From positions 1 through 32,400 of the forward strand of contig JBBISU010000032.1 of the NCBI GenBank assembly GCA_037441225.1: a stretch of DNA of 32,400 bases, given 5' to 3'. Made by a program: the position numbers and the translations under genes. This document shows positions 23,945-31,541 of this stretch, in pieces. The notes under the pieces were generated by a model. That model had not been told where the DNA came from. It searched no databases and was given only the letters and a program-made list of their open reading frames with translations. The DNA is from JBBFMJ01 sp037441225. GTDB taxonomy: Bacteria > Acidobacteriota > Thermoanaerobaculia > UBA2201. Every line of letters starts with the position of its first letter. The stretch's first letter is position 1.

Positions 23945-25915
23945 ATGAAGTTAAATGAGGCAATGTCTGTTTTAAGTTATGAAAAAGGATTTTTAATTGT
24001 AAATATAGAAAGTGAAAGTTTAAGCTTAGAAACATTACAATCAATTCCCTTGGGATTGGAAAAAATAAAACAGTTCAAAAATGTAAATGGAGTGGTTCTT
24101 TACATTGAAAAAATAAAAGGCCCCTCCTTTCATGATTTTAACTTATATATTCAAAAAGAAGGACTTCTTTCAAATTACATTGATGCAGGCAAAAATTGCC
24201 TCTTATCTTTTAAAAATTTTGAGCTTCCCTTTGGTATTTATATAGAAAAATTTGCCTCCGATATGGTTATAGAATTTCTTATTGAAATTCCAAAGCTTTT
24301 CTTTTCCCCAAAAGCAATTCTTGTATGGAATTATTCTCAAATTCCTTTATTTCCATTATTTGGGAATATAAAGAAATTTTTCAATAAATTTGGCATTGAA
24401 AGATCTTTTGAAATTTTTTTAAAAGGCAAAAAATTTCATCCAAAGGACTTATTTGAAGGTTTGGAAATTCCCAATTATTTTTTGCTTGAAGGATTAGAAA
24501 AGTATTTTAAAAGAGCTTTGGAAGAAAAAAATATAGAAAAGAATATTTATCTAAAAAAATTTAGGGATTATATTTTTTGGAAGAAGTACAGGAAAAATTT
24601 AAAAGATGAAGTTTTGGATTTAGTTGAAAATGTTGTATCCCTTTATTTTAAAGATAAGTTATCTCCAGAAGAGGAAGAGATATCTCAAAGAAACTATCTC
24701 TTAAAAGAGATGGTTCAAAATAAAATAAGATATCTATTAATGAAAGAAGAATTGTTCAATATGGAAGTTTTAGAGAATATAAAAGTAGAGAAAAAATTTT
24801 TATGCCTCGGTTTCTCAGGGGAAGGGATTCAAATAATTAAAAAAGGACTTAATGAGGGTTTTAAGGTTAGAATAGTTGAAAAAGATTGCAATATTTCAAG
24901 AAAAAACTTGCCTTATATTGTTGAGGAAGGTATATTCTCTCTTGCAAAGGATTATTATGGTTTTGAAAATTATCCAGTAATTGTTGAAAACTTATGTTGT
25001 AAGGAAGAAGAAAAAACCGAAATAATTAATTACTTATCCAATAATTTTAATATTGAAGGCACACTTCTTGTTTCTTTGAAAACTACAAGTTTAAAATCAG
25101 TTGAAAAAAGATATAACCATCCAACAAGGATTTTGGGTTATAACATTCCAATATGTCTGAAAGAGAATGATTTAGTTGAAATTATTAAAGGTTCAAGGAC
25201 CTCACAAGAAAGTTTAAAAATTGCTTGTAAATTTTTTTCTTCCCTTGGTTATTATCCTTTAGTTGTTTCAGATAAGCCTGGCTTTTTAGTTTTAAGAATT
25301 TTGTCCTTTCTTTTAAACGAGGTATTTTATCTTTTAGAAGAAGGATGGCAACCAGAAGCAATTGAAAAAGCTTTTAAATTTTATGGTTTTAAAAAAGGGC
25401 CACTTCAATTAGGAGACGAGATTGGTTTTTCTGTTCTGTCAAATATTGTTCAAGTAAATTCTCTTTCTTCAAAGGAATTTTCTCCAGTAAATAGAATATT
25501 TTCCATATTGGCTGAACTGGAAAAATTTGAAAAAAGATTTCCCATAAAATTCTTTTATTACAAAAATGGAGAAATATATAAAGAAAATAAAAAATTGATA
25601 AAACACTTAGGCTTAAAATTTGGCAAAGATTTAAAATCTGATGAAGAATTTTATGAATTGTCTGAAAGGTTTTTAATTAATTTGTTGAACATCTCTTTCA
25701 ATTCAATCGAACAAGGAGTTGTGGATTGGGCTGATAAAGTTGATTTGGCTTTATCTTTTGTTATTGGAAAAACCTCTTCTAATTTAGGATTGATTAAACA
25801 TGCAGATAATTTGGGATGGCAACATATACTTGGATTGACACAAAAACTTTCTGCAAAATATGGTTCTAAATATTTTGCCTGTAAGAGTATACTGGAAATG
25901 ACCTCTTCTTATTAA
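23945..25915 (+). CDS. FadB-like hydratase/dehydrogenase lacking catalytic residues
   Basis: The 656-residue protein has the layout of the beta-oxidation alpha subunit: an N-terminal crotonase-like region (1-230), a Rossmann domain from 286, and a hydroxyacyl-CoA dehydrogenase C-terminal domain. The crotonase part lacks the usual oxyanion-hole and Glu motifs. In the dehydrogenase part the glycine loop is LGFSGEG (288-294) instead of GxGxMG, the HFFNP box is GYNIPI (398-403) with Tyr399 for the catalytic His, and GFLVNRI is GFLVLRI (446-452) with Leu450 for Asn. LVEIIKG (410-416) with Glu412 is retained. It follows the thiolase-like gene with no gap. Length and frame are intact, suggesting a functional but non-catalytic complex with that partner. 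Confidence 0.7.
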   Translation: MKLNEAMSVLSYEKGFLIVNIESESLSLETLQSIPLGLEKIKQFKNVNGVVLYIEKIKGPSFHDFNLYIQKEGLLSNYIDAGKNCLLSFKNFELPFGIYIEKFASDMVIEFLIEIPKLFFSPKAILVWNYSQIPLFPLFGNIKKFFNKFGIERSFEIFLKGKKFHPKDLFEGLEIPNYFLLEGLEKYFKRALEEKNIEKNIYLKKFRDYIFWKKYRKNLKDEVLDLVENVVSLYFKDKLSPEEEEISQRNYLLKEMVQNKIRYLLMKEELFNMEVLENIKVEKKFLCLGFSGEGIQIIKKGLNEGFKVRIVEKDCNISRKNLPYIVEEGIFSLAKDYYGFENYPVIVENLCCKEEEKTEIINYLSNNFNIEGTLLVSLKTTSLKSVEKRYNHPTRILGYNIPICLKENDLVEIIKGSRTSQESLKIACKFFSSLGYYPLVVSDKPGFLVLRILSFLLNEVFYLLEEGWQPEAIEKAFKFYGFKKGPLQLGDEIGFSVLSNIVQVNSLSSKEFSPVNRIFSILAELEKFEKRFPIKFFYYKNGEIYKENKKLIKHLGLKFGKDLKSDEEFYELSERFLINLLNISFNSIEQGVVDWADKVDLALSFVIGKTSSNLGLIKHADNLGWQHILGLTQKLSAKYGSKYFACKSILEMTSSY

Positions 25916-25975
25916 CCCAAAAAATGCAATTGAAAATAGAATATGAGAAAAAACCCTTATTTTTCTTTTGATAAA

Positions 25976-26015
25976 AAAAGTCCCAAAGAAATAGAAATAT
26001 TTTTTGGGGGCTTTT
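25976..26015 (+). terminator. Candidate bidirectional terminator after the FadB-like gene
   Basis: AAGTCCCAAA (25978-25987) can pair with TTTGGGGGCTT (26003-26013) as about 10 bp with one bulged G, flanked by an A-run on the left and TTTT on the right. It overlaps the alternative hairpin GGGCTT/AAGCCC (26008-26029), so only one can form at a time. Confidence 0.45.
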
Positions 26016-26117
26016 GCTTGTCCAAGCCCGTATATTTTAGCCATCGTGCAAGCAGACCCCTTTAACCATAACCATCTTCCTTTGACTGTATCCGTGTCCG
26101 TTTTTAAAAGATATTTA

Positions 26118-26135
26118 GGCAATTCGTGAACTGCC
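26118..26135 (+). repeat. REP-like hairpin, GGCAATTC type
   Basis: GGCAATTCGTGAACTGCC folds as GGCA/TGCC with an A-C mismatch and an inner TT/AA stem. It looks like one copy of a dispersed palindromic repeat. Other copies outside the window cannot be checked here. Confidence 0.4.
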
Positions 26136-26171
26136 CCTTTTAATTTTCAAAATTTGTCAATTTATTTCTTT

Positions 26172-26192
26172 GGGCAGGGACAAGCCCCGCCC
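26172..26192 (+). repeat. REP-like GC-rich hairpin
   Basis: GGGCAGGG (26172-26179) pairs with CCCCGCCC (26185-26192): four G/C pairs, one A-C mismatch and three more, with loop ACAAG. It is strikingly G+C-rich for this genome, which suggests a dispersed repeat rather than local drift. Confidence 0.5.
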
Positions 26193-26281
26193 ATACAAAT
26201 TGCCATAATAATTCAAATAAAACACGAACAACGGAAAACGGACACGGACAACGAAATACTGCTCTACTGCTCTTTTTATGA

Positions 26282-27175
26282 TTAGATCTTTAGTTTTTTT
26301 GAAATTTCTTTTGAATAAGTTAAATAAGGAAAGAAGTTATACCACTGTTCAGGGTAATTCCACAAGATCTCTTCCATTGTTTTTGCAAACTCTTGAGCCA
26401 TTTCTTCTATGGATAATTTTGGATCAATTTTATTAAAAAGATAACCTTTATATTTTCCTTTATCGTACATAAAATATATTGGGTAAATTGGGACATCAAT
26501 CCATTTTGCTAAAAGATAAGGCGATCTTAAAAAACAAACCCATTCTTGAAAAAGTTTAACAGGAACATAATCATTTTTATAAGCTCTATCCCCAAGCATA
26601 ATTATATTTTTCCCCTCCTGCAATATCCTTTTTGCAACAAAGGGTAAACTTTCATTTGCATCGATATAATGGGTTTCTATTCCAAACTTTTCCCTTACTT
26701 TTTTTCTCAATTCTTCAACATAAGGGTCTTCTTCTGGCTGAGCAAAGACAACAAAAGAAACCTTTGAAACTTTCAAGTAAATGCCTCCAAGTTCCCAATT
26801 TCCACAATGGGCAGTTAGGAGTATGTTAGCAGAAGAAATCAAGGGTTCTACATTTTCTTTTTCTAAATTAAATAAAGGTTTGTGATTCCTCAAAGAACCA
26901 TACCAAAAGTCAGCAACACCTTTTGTATATTTGAAAATACACTTCTTTGAAACCTTTTTTAATTCCTTTTTATCCTTTATATAAAGGGAAAAATTTTCAT
27001 AAAGGGATTTTTTTAATTCATTTAAAAAAGGATAAAAAATAAAAGAAATAATAAAACTTATAGCTCTCAAAACAAAGAGAGGTAAAATCTTTGTAAAAAA
27101 AATAATTCCTTTAAAAATAAACTTATTTGAGAAGTTGTAAAGGGTCCATTTTTTCTTTTGTCTTTTTTCTTTCAT
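26282..27175 (-). CDS. LpxL/HtrB-type lysophospholipid or lipid A acyltransferase
   Basis: The 297-residue membrane-associated acyltransferase carries the HX4E catalytic motif as HCGNWE (His123, Glu128) in LLTAHCGNWELGG, then FAQPEEDPYVEELR and the MLGDRAYKND segment (193-202). The N-terminus is basic with a hydrophobic anchor (about 20-50). The family adds secondary acyl chains to lipid A or related lipids at the inner membrane. No lpx genes are nearby, so the substrate is uncertain. Its start overlaps the glycosyltransferase gene by 53 bp; no later in-frame ATG is close, so the start is tentative. Sharing a transcript with the glycosyltransferase suggests joint glycolipid synthesis. Confidence 0.87.
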   Translation of the reverse strand: MKEKRQKKKWTLYNFSNKFIFKGIIFFTKILPLFVLRAISFIISFIFYPFLNELKKSLYENFSLYIKDKKELKKVSKKCIFKYTKGVADFWYGSLRNHKPLFNLEKENVEPLISSANILLTAHCGNWELGGIYLKVSKVSFVVFAQPEEDPYVEELRKKVREKFGIETHYIDANESLPFVAKRILQEGKNIIMLGDRAYKNDYVPVKLFQEWVCFLRSPYLLAKWIDVPIYPIYFMYDKGKYKGYLFNKIDPKLSIEEMAQEFAKTMEEILWNYPEQWYNFFPYLTYSKEISKKLKI

Positions 27176-27827
27176 AATATAAATCCAATGAATTGAGGCA
27201 TATCAAAAAGGTGTCTTTTACTGCTTTAAAATAACTTTTACTATTTTGTAAAACATCAACTTCTATAATAGCAGTTTTTATCTTTAAGTGGCTTGCAATT
27301 ATAAGCATCTGGCTTTCAATTTCATATCTTTTAAAGATTGGAGGAATTTTTCTCAAAAAATGAGTTGAAGCAAGGCGAAAACCACATTGATAATCAACAA
27401 GGGCAAAACCAGTCATTCCTTTTAAAAAAAGCCCTCCAATATAATTTGGAATTCTTCTAAAAGCAGGATAGTTATTTAATTTAAAGTTCCTCACTCCAAT
27501 AATCAAATCATAATTTTCAAAAAGTTCTAAAAATTCTGGTATCTTTTCTGAGCTGTGTTGCCCATCACCATCCATAAACAATATTCCATCAAATTTCTGA
27601 GAAAGCAAAACCCCTAATCCTTTTTGAACTGCCATCCCTTTTCCTTGATTTTCTTTTAAAACCAAAACATCTGCCCCACCTTTCAATGCTTCATAAACTG
27701 TACTATCCTTAGATCCATCAGAGACAACAAGAATATCCTTTATAAAATTCTTTGAAATTTTTATTATATCCCCTATTGTTTTTTCACAATTAAAAGCAGG
27801 TATTAAAAGAGCAACTTTTTTTTCCAT
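27123..27827 (-). CDS. Family 2 glycosyltransferase (DPM1-like)
   Basis: The chosen start gives 234 residues beginning MEKKVALLIPAFNCEKT. A longer frame from 27854 adds nine poorly conserved residues and leaves only 18 bp to the divergent gene. The 27827 start has TATAAT 6 nt upstream. GT2 features are ALLIPAFN, VVSDGSKDST, the KENQGKGMAVQKG segment and the metal-binding FMDGDGQH. After about residue 140 there is GGLFLKGMTGFALVDYQCGFR, typical of dolichyl/polyprenyl-phosphate sugar synthases. No C-terminal membrane helices are seen. It probably transfers a sugar to polyprenyl phosphate or a lipid and is coupled to the acyltransferase gene it overlaps. Confidence 0.88.
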   Translation of the reverse strand: MEKKVALLIPAFNCEKTIGDIIKISKNFIKDILVVSDGSKDSTVYEALKGGADVLVLKENQGKGMAVQKGLGVLLSQKFDGILFMDGDGQHSSEKIPEFLELFENYDLIIGVRNFKLNNYPAFRRIPNYIGGLFLKGMTGFALVDYQCGFRLASTHFLRKIPPIFKRYEIESQMLIIASHLKIKTAIIEVDVLQNSKSYFKAVKDTFLICLNSLDLYYERKKTKEKMDPLQLLK

Positions 27828-27833
27828 CAAAAA

Positions 27834-27839
27834 ATTATA
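27834..27839 (-). promoter_or_regulatory. Leaderless -10 box of the glycosyltransferase gene
   Basis: TATAAT on the minus strand ends 6 nt before the ATG at 27827, with no ribosome binding site. It lies within the longer alternative reading frame, which argues for the shorter start. Confidence 0.5.
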
Positions 27840-27858
27840 CCTTTTTTTTGCCATAATG

Positions 27859-27864
27859 TATAAT
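27859..27864 (+). promoter_or_regulatory. Leaderless -10 box of the DUF362 gene
   Basis: TATAAT ends 8 nt before the ATG at 27873 without a Shine-Dalgarno. It is back to back with the minus-strand box at 27834-27839. Confidence 0.55.
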
Positions 27865-27872
27865 AATAAATT

Positions 27873-28931
27873 ATGAAATCAAAAGTTTATTTTGTGCCGA
27901 TAAGTTTAAAAGAAGAAAAGATAAAAATAAGGGAAGCCCTCGTTTTGCTTTTAAAAAAGACAAACTTTTTAGATAAGGTTGAAAAAAACGATTTTGTTGG
28001 AATAAAAATCCATTTTGGAGAAGAAGGAAACAGGGGTTTTGTAAAGCCAACTTATTTAAATGATTTAATTAAAGAGATTCAAAAAAAAGGAGCAAAGCCC
28101 TTTTTAACAGATACAAATACTTTATATGTAGGGAAAAGAGCAAATGCAGTGGACCATTTGATTTTGGCTTCAAAACATGGTTTTACAGTTGAAGAGACAG
28201 GTGCACCTGTTATTATATCTGATGGACTTTTAGGCAATAATGAAATTAAAGTTAAAATTGATGGAAAACATTTTAAAGAAGTCCCAATTGCAAGGGAACT
28301 TGGTTTATGTCAGGCAATTTTATCAATTAACCATTTCACAGGACATATCGTCACTCACTTTGGTGCAGGGATTAAAAACCTTGGTATGGGTGGCTCTGCA
28401 AGGGCAGGAAAACTTCTTCAACACTCAAATATAAGTCCAAGGGTTAATATTTCAAAATGTACTGGCTGTGAAGAATGTATAAAATGGTGCTCTACAAATT
28501 CAATTTCAATGGTAGAAGGAAAAGCAAAAATAGATCCAAAGACCTGTATTGGCTGTGGGCAATGTTTGAGTGTATGTATTTTTTATGCCATATCTTTTTC
28601 CTGGAATGAATCTTCCGAGCTTGTTCAAGAAAAAATGGTAGAACATACATTGGGGGTTCTAAAAGGAAAAGGAGAAAAAGTTGCCCACATTACATTTTTA
28701 ACACATATAACAGAGGAATGCGATTGTATTGCAAAAGATGAAGAACCTTTATGTGAAGATATTGGAATTTTAGCTTCTGGGGATGTAGTTGCAATTGATA
28801 AAGCATCCTTAGATTTAGTTGAAAAAAAATTAGGGAAAAAAATATCAAATTTACCTGAAAAACAAATCCAGTATGCGGAAAGTTTAGGTTTAGGTTCTTC
28901 AAAATATGAATTGGAAACTTTAAATTTATAA
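27873..28931 (+). CDS. DUF362 protein with two [4Fe-4S] ferredoxin motifs
   Basis: The 352-residue protein has an N-terminal DUF362 domain (1-190), with GIKIHFGEEGNRGFVKP and the THFGAGIKNLGMG segment (161-173). A 2x[4Fe-4S] ferredoxin module follows: Cys196, 199, 202 and 206, then Cys225, 228, 231 and 235. The second cysteine set lacks the usual Pro after the last Cys. A C-terminal extension contains ECDCIAKDEEP. Such proteins are common in anaerobes; the reaction is unknown and an electron-transfer role is inferred from the clusters. Its stop overlaps tsaB by one base. Confidence 0.9.
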   Translation: MKSKVYFVPISLKEEKIKIREALVLLLKKTNFLDKVEKNDFVGIKIHFGEEGNRGFVKPTYLNDLIKEIQKKGAKPFLTDTNTLYVGKRANAVDHLILASKHGFTVEETGAPVIISDGLLGNNEIKVKIDGKHFKEVPIARELGLCQAILSINHFTGHIVTHFGAGIKNLGMGGSARAGKLLQHSNISPRVNISKCTGCEECIKWCSTNSISMVEGKAKIDPKTCIGCGQCLSVCIFYAISFSWNESSELVQEKMVEHTLGVLKGKGEKVAHITFLTHITEECDCIAKDEEPLCEDIGILASGDVVAIDKASLDLVEKKLGKKISNLPEKQIQYAESLGLGSSKYELETLNL

Positions 28932-29497
28932 TGGATATTTCTTTTGACACCTGTACAGAAAAAATATCTCTAACAATAGGAAATGAAGATTTTTTTAAAA
29001 CTTATTTTTCAAAAAAAGGGAAAAGACAAAACATTTATTTAGTAAAAATTTTTAAAAAAGCTTTGAAGGAATTTAAAATAGAGTTAAAAAATATAAAAAA
29101 TTTTTATTTTACAATTGGTCCAGGTTCCTTTACTGGAATAAGGGTTGGCATTTCCTTTTTGTATGGTTTGACAGAAGGAAGGGGTGTAAAACTCCATCCC
29201 TTATCAACCTTAGAAGCCATTGCCTTGTCTGGAGAAGGCATTTTGAAGGTTTTATTAAAACAATCTGAAAATTATTATTATACTGCAAAATATAAAGTTA
29301 ATAAAAAAATAACTGAAATTTCAAAGCCAGAAATTATTAAAAAAGAAGAAGTTGAAAATTTAAAAAATGAAAATATTATTAAATTAGAGGATTTAAAGAA
29401 ACCATTAAGTGAAATAATTTTTGAAAAAAGAAAGATTATAAAGGAGAAAAAATTTCCTATAAAGCCAATTTATATAAGAAATCCTTATGAAATTTAA
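28931..29497 (+). CDS. tsaB: tRNA threonylcarbamoyladenosine protein TsaB
   Basis: TsaB is the ASKHA-fold partner of TsaD in making the t6A37 modification of tRNAs that read ANN codons. The 188-residue length is typical of a short TsaB. The diagnostic motif GPGSFTGIRVG lies at 63-73, preceded by FDTCTEKISLTIG at the N-terminus and followed by LHPLSTLEAIAL. TsaC, TsaD and TsaE are not in the window. It overlaps DUF362 by one base and rimI by 11, in the common tsaB-rimI order. Confidence 0.92.
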   Translation: MDISFDTCTEKISLTIGNEDFFKTYFSKKGKRQNIYLVKIFKKALKEFKIELKNIKNFYFTIGPGSFTGIRVGISFLYGLTEGRGVKLHPLSTLEAIALSGEGILKVLLKQSENYYYTAKYKVNKKITEISKPEIIKKEEVENLKNENIIKLEDLKKPLSEIIFEKRKIIKEKKFPIKPIYIRNPYEI

Positions 29498-29939
29498 ATA
29501 TGAAATAGTTAAAGCAAAATTTATACATTTAGATGATGTTGCAAGGATTGAGGAAGAAAATTTTCCCTGCCCCTGGAAAAAGGAATACTTTAAGCAGGAA
29601 TTGACACTTCCTTTAAGATACAATATTGTTATGATATTAAAGGAAGAAGAGCCAAAGTTAATTGGCTATCTTTTTTCTCATTATGACAAGGAAGAATTGC
29701 ATATTGCAAAGATTGCAACAGATAAAAAATACCAAAGGCAAGGTGCCTCAACTGCCTTAATGGATAAATGCATCTCTTTCTGTAAATTAAAAAAAATAAG
29801 TTACATAAGCTTGGAAGTAAGGGTATCAAACATTCCAGCAATAAGTTTTTATAAAAAATACAATTTTGAAAAATTATACATAAGAAAAAATTATTACCCC
29901 GATGGAGAAGATGCTTTTTTTATGATGAAAAAAATTTAA
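29487..29939 (+). CDS. rimI: GNAT acetyltransferase, RimI type
   Basis: The 150-residue GNAT protein shows IEEENFPCPWKKEYF at the N-terminus (a RimI hallmark around the FPxPW region), IAKIATDKKYQRQGASTALM for acetyl-CoA binding (Q/RxxGxS/A), and LEVRVSNIPAISFYKKYNF. RimI N-acetylates the N-terminal Ala of ribosomal protein S18 in E. coli and often lies next to tsaB, as here. The exact target in this organism is inferred. It ends 14 bp before the convergent oxidoreductase gene. Confidence 0.88.
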   Translation: MKFKYEIVKAKFIHLDDVARIEEENFPCPWKKEYFKQELTLPLRYNIVMILKEEEPKLIGYLFSHYDKEELHIAKIATDKKYQRQGASTALMDKCISFCKLKKISYISLEVRVSNIPAISFYKKYNFEKLYIRKNYYPDGEDAFFMMKKI

Positions 29940-29953
29940 AGAAATATCTTTTA

Positions 29954-30949
29954 CTAAATTTTTATAACTACTTTTCCAATTGTTTTTCTCTCCTGCATTT
30001 CTTTATGGGCAAGTGGGAGTTCTTCAAAGTTATAGATTTTTGATATATAGGGCTTTAAAATTCCTCTTTTCCAGAAGGAAAAAACCTCTTCAATTGGCTT
30101 TCTTAATTTTTCAACATTTTCAATTAAACTTAAATTAAAACCAGAAATTGTTTTATTTTTTGAAATTAAAAATAAAGGATGGATTATTGGGCTTTTTAAA
30201 AATTGAATGAATGCTTTTATATAATTAAAATTTTTTGACGAAGCAGAAGAAAAGCCATAAATTATATACCTTCCTTCTTCCTTTAATAATTTTAAAATTT
30301 TTTTCATAACAAAACCACCAACAGAATCAATTATAATATCAAATTTTTTATTCTTTAAATTTTCATACCATCCTTTTTCATTATAATTTATTACAAAATC
30401 AGCACCTCTTTTATATGAAAATTCAACCTTTTCCCTTGAACCACAAAGACCTGTTACATTTAACTTTAAATGTTTTGCAAGAGGTAAAAGGAGTGAACCT
30501 ACACCACCAGAAGAAGCAGTTATTAAAACACTTTCTCCTTCCTCTGGTCTTCCAAGTTTTACAAGGGCATAATAAGCAGTAAGTCCTTGAACACCAATTG
30601 CAGATGCTTCTTCCAAAGGCATTTCTTCTGGAATTTCAATAAATTTTTCAGTGAAAACATATTCAGAATGGCTCCCAAAGATTGGAAAACAAAGAACCTT
30701 TTTCCCAATCAAATCCTTATTTAAACCTTCTCCAACTTCTTCAATTATTCCAGATGCCTCAAGCCCTGGAACAAAGGGGGGCTTTGGTGTCTTTGGATAT
30801 ACCCCTTCCCTTTGCATAAGATCAGCAAAGTTTAAGCCAATAAATTTTACTTTTATCTTTGCAAAATTTGAAAGGGTTTCTTTTTCCTTTAAATCAACCA
30901 ACTTCAAATTTTTCCAACTTCCAAATTTTTCAACTATATATGCTTTCAT
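29954..30949 (-). CDS. Zinc-free quinone oxidoreductase-like MDR protein
   Basis: The 331-residue protein belongs to the medium-chain dehydrogenase/reductase family, quinone oxidoreductase branch. The N-terminal half has FIGLNFADLMQREGVYP and PFVPGLEASGIIEEVG. The Rossmann half has LITASSGGVGSLLLPLAKHL and a GADFVINYNEKGW segment. The zinc-binding Cys/His residues of alcohol dehydrogenases are absent. It is probably an NADPH-dependent reductase of quinones or activated alkenes; the substrate is unknown. It faces rimI end to end with no clear terminator. A TAAAAT box lies 6 nt before the ATG. Confidence 0.9.
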   Translation of the reverse strand: MKAYIVEKFGSWKNLKLVDLKEKETLSNFAKIKVKFIGLNFADLMQREGVYPKTPKPPFVPGLEASGIIEEVGEGLNKDLIGKKVLCFPIFGSHSEYVFTEKFIEIPEEMPLEEASAIGVQGLTAYYALVKLGRPEEGESVLITASSGGVGSLLLPLAKHLKLNVTGLCGSREKVEFSYKRGADFVINYNEKGWYENLKNKKFDIIIDSVGGFVMKKILKLLKEEGRYIIYGFSSASSKNFNYIKAFIQFLKSPIIHPLFLISKNKTISGFNLSLIENVEKLRKPIEEVFSFWKRGILKPYISKIYNFEELPLAHKEMQERKTIGKVVIKI

Positions 30950-30955
30950 ATAATT

Positions 30956-30961
30956 ATTTTA
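30956..30961 (-). promoter_or_regulatory. Candidate leaderless -10 box of the oxidoreductase gene
   Basis: TAAAAT on the minus strand ends 6 nt before the ATG at 30949 and no Shine-Dalgarno is present. Confidence 0.4.
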
Positions 30962-31183
30962 CCCTAAAATAAAGATTTTTTAATTATGAAATATATTTTA
31001 CAATCTTTTTAGATAATTAGTAAAAAAACAAATTATTATTTAACTCTACAATGTAGCCGCATTTTCTTTTTCTGCGTTTTTTGTTTTTTCATTGTAGCAC
31101 GGACATTCCTGTCTGTGTCAGCATTGTAGCACAAAGGATTTGGTTTGTAAGGGATGCGATAATCTTATGCCTTGAAACTAAAA
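30962..31183. other. Gene-free stretch with short repeats
   Basis: No open frame with start signals was found here. It contains the CATTGTAGCAC repeat pair and hairpin (31090-31132), plus a weak CGCA/TGCG stem followed by a T-run near 31060-31085. The rest is A+T-rich sequence in which I see nothing. Confidence 0.5.
31090..31132. repeat. REP-like hairpin between two CATTGTAGCAC copies
   Basis: CATTGTAGCAC occurs at 31090-31100 and again at 31122-31132, a 32-bp period. Between them CACGGACA (31098-31105) pairs with TGTCTGTG (31110-31117) over a TTCC loop, with one G-T pair. The same unit recurs at 31969-32051. Confidence 0.65.
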
Positions 31184-31541
31184 CTAATAAATCTTTACAT
31201 CTTTATCTTCAATAATTATAAGATTGTTTTTGTGAAAGCTTGTCAGAATATTTTTCTAAAAAGCTGCCAATTTTTTCAATAAAAAATCTCTTCTCGTATT
31301 TTTAAGTTTTTACCAAGGTAATGCCTTCCACATCAATTTGGGTAAATTTATAATAATTTTGAAAATCAGCATCCCCTGTGACAATCCACATCTTATTTTG
31401 TTCAGCAATTTTATAAACTTCGCTATTTTTAATCCCCGATTTACCCATTTTCTTCAAATGATGTGCAATATATCCTTTATTATCCAAAAACTCCATCAAG
31501 GCATAGGGAATGTTCTCATCAAGCAAGAATTTCACAGTCAT
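31184..31541 (-). pseudogene. DUF5615 PIN-like toxin, broken C-terminus
   Basis: The intact frame (31302-31541, 79 residues) starts MTVKFLLDENIPYALMEFL and contains IVTGDADFQNYYK, the DUF5615 signatures with acidic residues of a PIN-like nuclease fold. The family is usually about 115-120 residues, but here a TAA (31302-31304) follows ITLVKT. Reading through in the same frame gives a plausible continuation (FFIEKIGSFLEKYSDKL). A shift of frame near 31215-31230 then gives IIIEDKDVKIY and a TAG at 31184-31186, a normal family ending. So the C-terminal third carries one stop and one frameshift. Its ATG overlaps the antitoxin stop (ATGA). The truncated toxin may be inactive; a shortened but active form is not excluded. 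Confidence 0.65.

Larger units (their letters stand above)
26091..26248. repeat. 14-bp perfect inverted repeat flanking two hairpins
   Basis: TCCGTGTCCGTTTT (26091-26104) is the reverse complement of AAAACGGACACGGA (26235-26248). The 130 bp between contain the two REP-like hairpins. The layout resembles a small non-autonomous element with terminal inverted repeats, but no target-site duplication was recognised. Confidence 0.45.
25916..26281 (+). other. Hairpin-rich intergenic region
   Basis: This 366-bp stretch has no credible gene. It is richer in G and C than its surroundings and holds several short hairpins and a 14-bp inverted repeat, described separately. TACTGCTC is directly repeated near its right end (26257-26272 region). 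A minus-strand frame across it (25784-26122) runs into the FadB-like gene and has no family features. Confidence 0.6.

Noticed and set aside
25784..26122. Minus-strand frame of 112 codons across the FadB-like gene end and the intergenic region
   Set aside because: It overlaps a real gene in the opposite sense, runs through hairpin repeats, and has no family features or ribosome binding site.
27828..27854. Longer N-terminus of the glycosyltransferase
   Set aside because: The extra nine residues are not GT2-like and contain the -10 box TATAAT serving the start at 27827.
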